Assembly (NCBI GenBank): GCA_050257395.1
Contig: JBLMWU010000058.1
Location: forward strand, 1 to 13,544
DNA length: 13,544 nt
Reading direction: 5' to 3'
Source of the DNA: JAIRTY01 sp050257395
Lineage (GTDB): Bacteria > Actinomycetota > Actinomycetes > Streptosporangiales > Streptosporangiaceae
The notes under the pieces are model-generated. The model did no database searches. It had not been told where the DNA came from and worked only from the letters and a program-made list of their open reading frames with translations. Positions 12,466 through 13,544 of the stretch are shown in pieces. Position 1 is the stretch's first letter, and the number at the start of each line of letters is the position of its first letter. A program made the position numbers and the translations under genes.

Positions 12466-13544
12466 CCTCCGGGCAGGACCCCGTCCGGGCCGGTGCCCCC
12501 GGCTTCGGCGTCGTCAGGCCCGGCTTCGTCGTCGTCAGACCCGGCCAGGTCCTCGATGGTGATCGCGTCGAGTTCTTCCAGCCGTTCGGCGGCGTCGGTC
12601 TCTCCCGCGCCGTCAGCACCAGCAGCGCGGCTGAACCACTCCCGCGCCTCTGCCTCCCGGCCCGCGTCCAGCAGCGCGTCGGCATACGCGTAGAACAGCC
12701 GCGCCGACCACGGCCGCACCCGCCCGTCGGTGAGCTCCGGCACCTGCAGGGTGACCACCCCGGCGTCCGGCCGTCCCTGGTCCCGGCGGATGCCGGATTC
12801 GACGATCCGCAGCTCGATCTGGGTCGCCCGGTCGGCGTCACCCGCCTCCCTGATGAGCGCGAGCGCGCGATCGGGCCTGCCCAGTGCCCGCTCACAGTCG
12901 GCCATCATCGGCAGGTAGCCTGCCCGGCCGGTCAGCCGCCGGGCGGTGCGCAGCTCCGCCAGCGCGTCGGCCCACTCGCCGGCCTGGTAGGCCGCGATGC
13001 CGCAGGTTTCCCTGACCACCCCGACCCGGGCCGCCAGCTGCCGCGCGGCCTGGGCGTATTCGTAGGCCTGCTGCGGGTCTTCGGCCTGGCTGGCCGCTAC
13101 CAGCCGGCGCGCCACCGCGTCCGCGAGATCGCCGGGCAGGGTGCGGAGCTCCGCCCGCGCCTCCGGGTCCAGCTGGTCGGCTGTGATCTCAGCGGGAACG
13201 AGCGGGCCGGACCGGGCGGGCCGGCTGGCGACAGGCCGGCCGGCGACGGAGCCGCCATACGGCCGGCCGTCCGGCCGCCTTGTGCGGGGCGCCTCCCAGT
13301 CCCGGGCCTGGCCGCCCCTGGAGGGCCGGCCAGGCTGCTGACTGGGCCGGCGTCCCGGGCCCCCGGCGGCCCTGCCGCGCTCGCCAGTGCGGTCCCAGGG
13401 CCGGCTGCCCCTGGGCGCGCCTTCGCCCAGACCCCCGCCCCGGTCGTCTTCCCGGCGCGGGCGGGACTGGTAGCCGCGGTCCCCGCCCCGGTCGTCTTCC
13501 CGGCGCGGGCGGGGCTGATACCCGCGGTCCCCGCCCCGGTCGTC
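12450..13544 (-). CDS. TPR protein with Arg/Gly/Asp-rich repetitive N-terminal region (5' end outside window)
   Basis: The frame is open from the right edge to a TGA at 12450, giving 364 visible residues. Residues 1-37 hold a 16-residue repeat with core RGGDRGYQ and PRREDD; 38 to about 120 are low-complexity Arg/Gly/Pro-rich; then a helical TPR-like region follows, including AYEYAQAARQLAARVG, AAYQAGEWADALAELRTARR and ARLFYAYADALLDAGREAEAREWFSRAA; an acidic Asp/Glu/Gly-rich tail ends it. The TPR part resembles proteins found near tyrS in actinobacteria (position of Rv1691), from recollection. An internal GTG at 13115 would give 221 residues, but the conserved ELRTLPGDLADAVARRL and codon pattern continue upstream, so the longer form is preferred. 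A partner-binding role is likely; nucleic acid binding by the RGG part is inference. Confidence 0.85.
   Translation of the reverse strand, partial: DDRGGDRGYQPRPRREDDRGGDRGYQSRPRREDDRGGGLGEGAPRGSRPWDRTGERGRAAGGPGRRPSQQPGRPSRGGQARDWEAPRTRRPDGRPYGGSVAGRPVASRPARSGPLVPAEITADQLDPEARAELRTLPGDLADAVARRLVAASQAEDPQQAYEYAQAARQLAARVGVVRETCGIAAYQAGEWADALAELRTARRLTGRAGYLPMMADCERALGRPDRALALIREAGDADRATQIELRIVESGIRRDQGRPDAGVVTLQVPELTDGRVRPWSARLFYAYADALLDAGREAEAREWFSRAAGADGAGETDAAERLEELDAITIEDLAGSDDDEAGPDDAEAGGTGPDGVLPGGPDPG
13434..13544. repeat. 48-bp in-frame tandem repeat in the TPR gene, at least 2.3 copies
   Basis: Copies at 13434-13481 and 13482-13529 are identical at 45 of 48 bases, and the last 15 bases of the window repeat the unit again. 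Each unit encodes 16 residues. The array probably continues past the edge. Confidence 0.9.

Noticed and set aside
13434..13544. Possible CRISPR or intergenic satellite from the 48-bp repeat
   Set aside because: The units are directly adjacent without spacers, multiples of three, and in frame within a coding region.

Overview
The window is very GC-rich, almost fully coding DNA, with GTG starts and codons ending in G or C. Gene content and order point to an actinobacterium. The minus-strand series TPR protein, HAD-IIA phosphatase, small hypothetical, tlyA, NAD kinase, recN has the same order that I recall for Rv1691 to Rv1696 of Mycobacterium tuberculosis and the matching region of Streptomyces. 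Several genes that are not part of that short series are interleaved. I cannot name the genus; a Streptosporangiales-like or related high-GC lineage is only a guess. No rRNA, tRNA, CRISPR array, transposase, integrase or phage gene was seen.

Layout. Positions 1-3217 (minus) hold a tight operon: an 83-residue hypothetical, tlyA (rRNA 2'-O-methyltransferase), NAD kinase and recN (cut by the left edge). Its genes are joined by a 4-nt GTGA overlap (tlyA/NAD kinase) and an 8-nt overlap (NAD kinase/recN). Positions 3373-4521 (plus) hold an SCP2-fold protein and a Nei2-type DNA glycosylase, diverging from the operon. A strong two-way hairpin at 4564-4603 separates these from 4616-6419 (minus), a DrrAB-like ABC exporter (ATPase, then permease with a 1-nt gap). 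Positions 6582-8186 (minus) hold a HAD-IIA phosphatase (likely glycerol-3-phosphate phosphatase) and a small TPR protein. A DUF1015 gene (plus, 8189-9550) diverges from the TPR gene with only 2 bp between start codons. Converging on it is a large GT-C-like membrane protein (minus, 9576-11219). A 222-bp divergent spacer with dyads and a repeated 15-mer leads to a metallo-beta-lactamase-fold hydrolase (plus, 11442-12407). The right edge (12450-13544, minus) is a TPR protein with a repetitive Arg/Gly/Asp-rich N-terminal part, open at the window edge.

How the genes fit together. The conserved core is housekeeping: NADP supply (NAD kinase), ribosome modification (TlyA), repair of double-strand breaks (RecN) and of oxidised bases (Nei2), and probably recycling of glycerophosphate (HAD-IIA). 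The exporter, membrane glycosyltransferase-like protein and MBL hydrolase look like lineage-specific additions with no visible pathway link to the core. I found no clear new multi-gene system. The most interesting signals are regulatory or structural: the 2-bp divergent start pair, the operator-like cluster before the MBL gene, a candidate leaderless promoter for nei2, tandem duplications over two facing stop codons, and the 48-bp coding repeat at the right edge.
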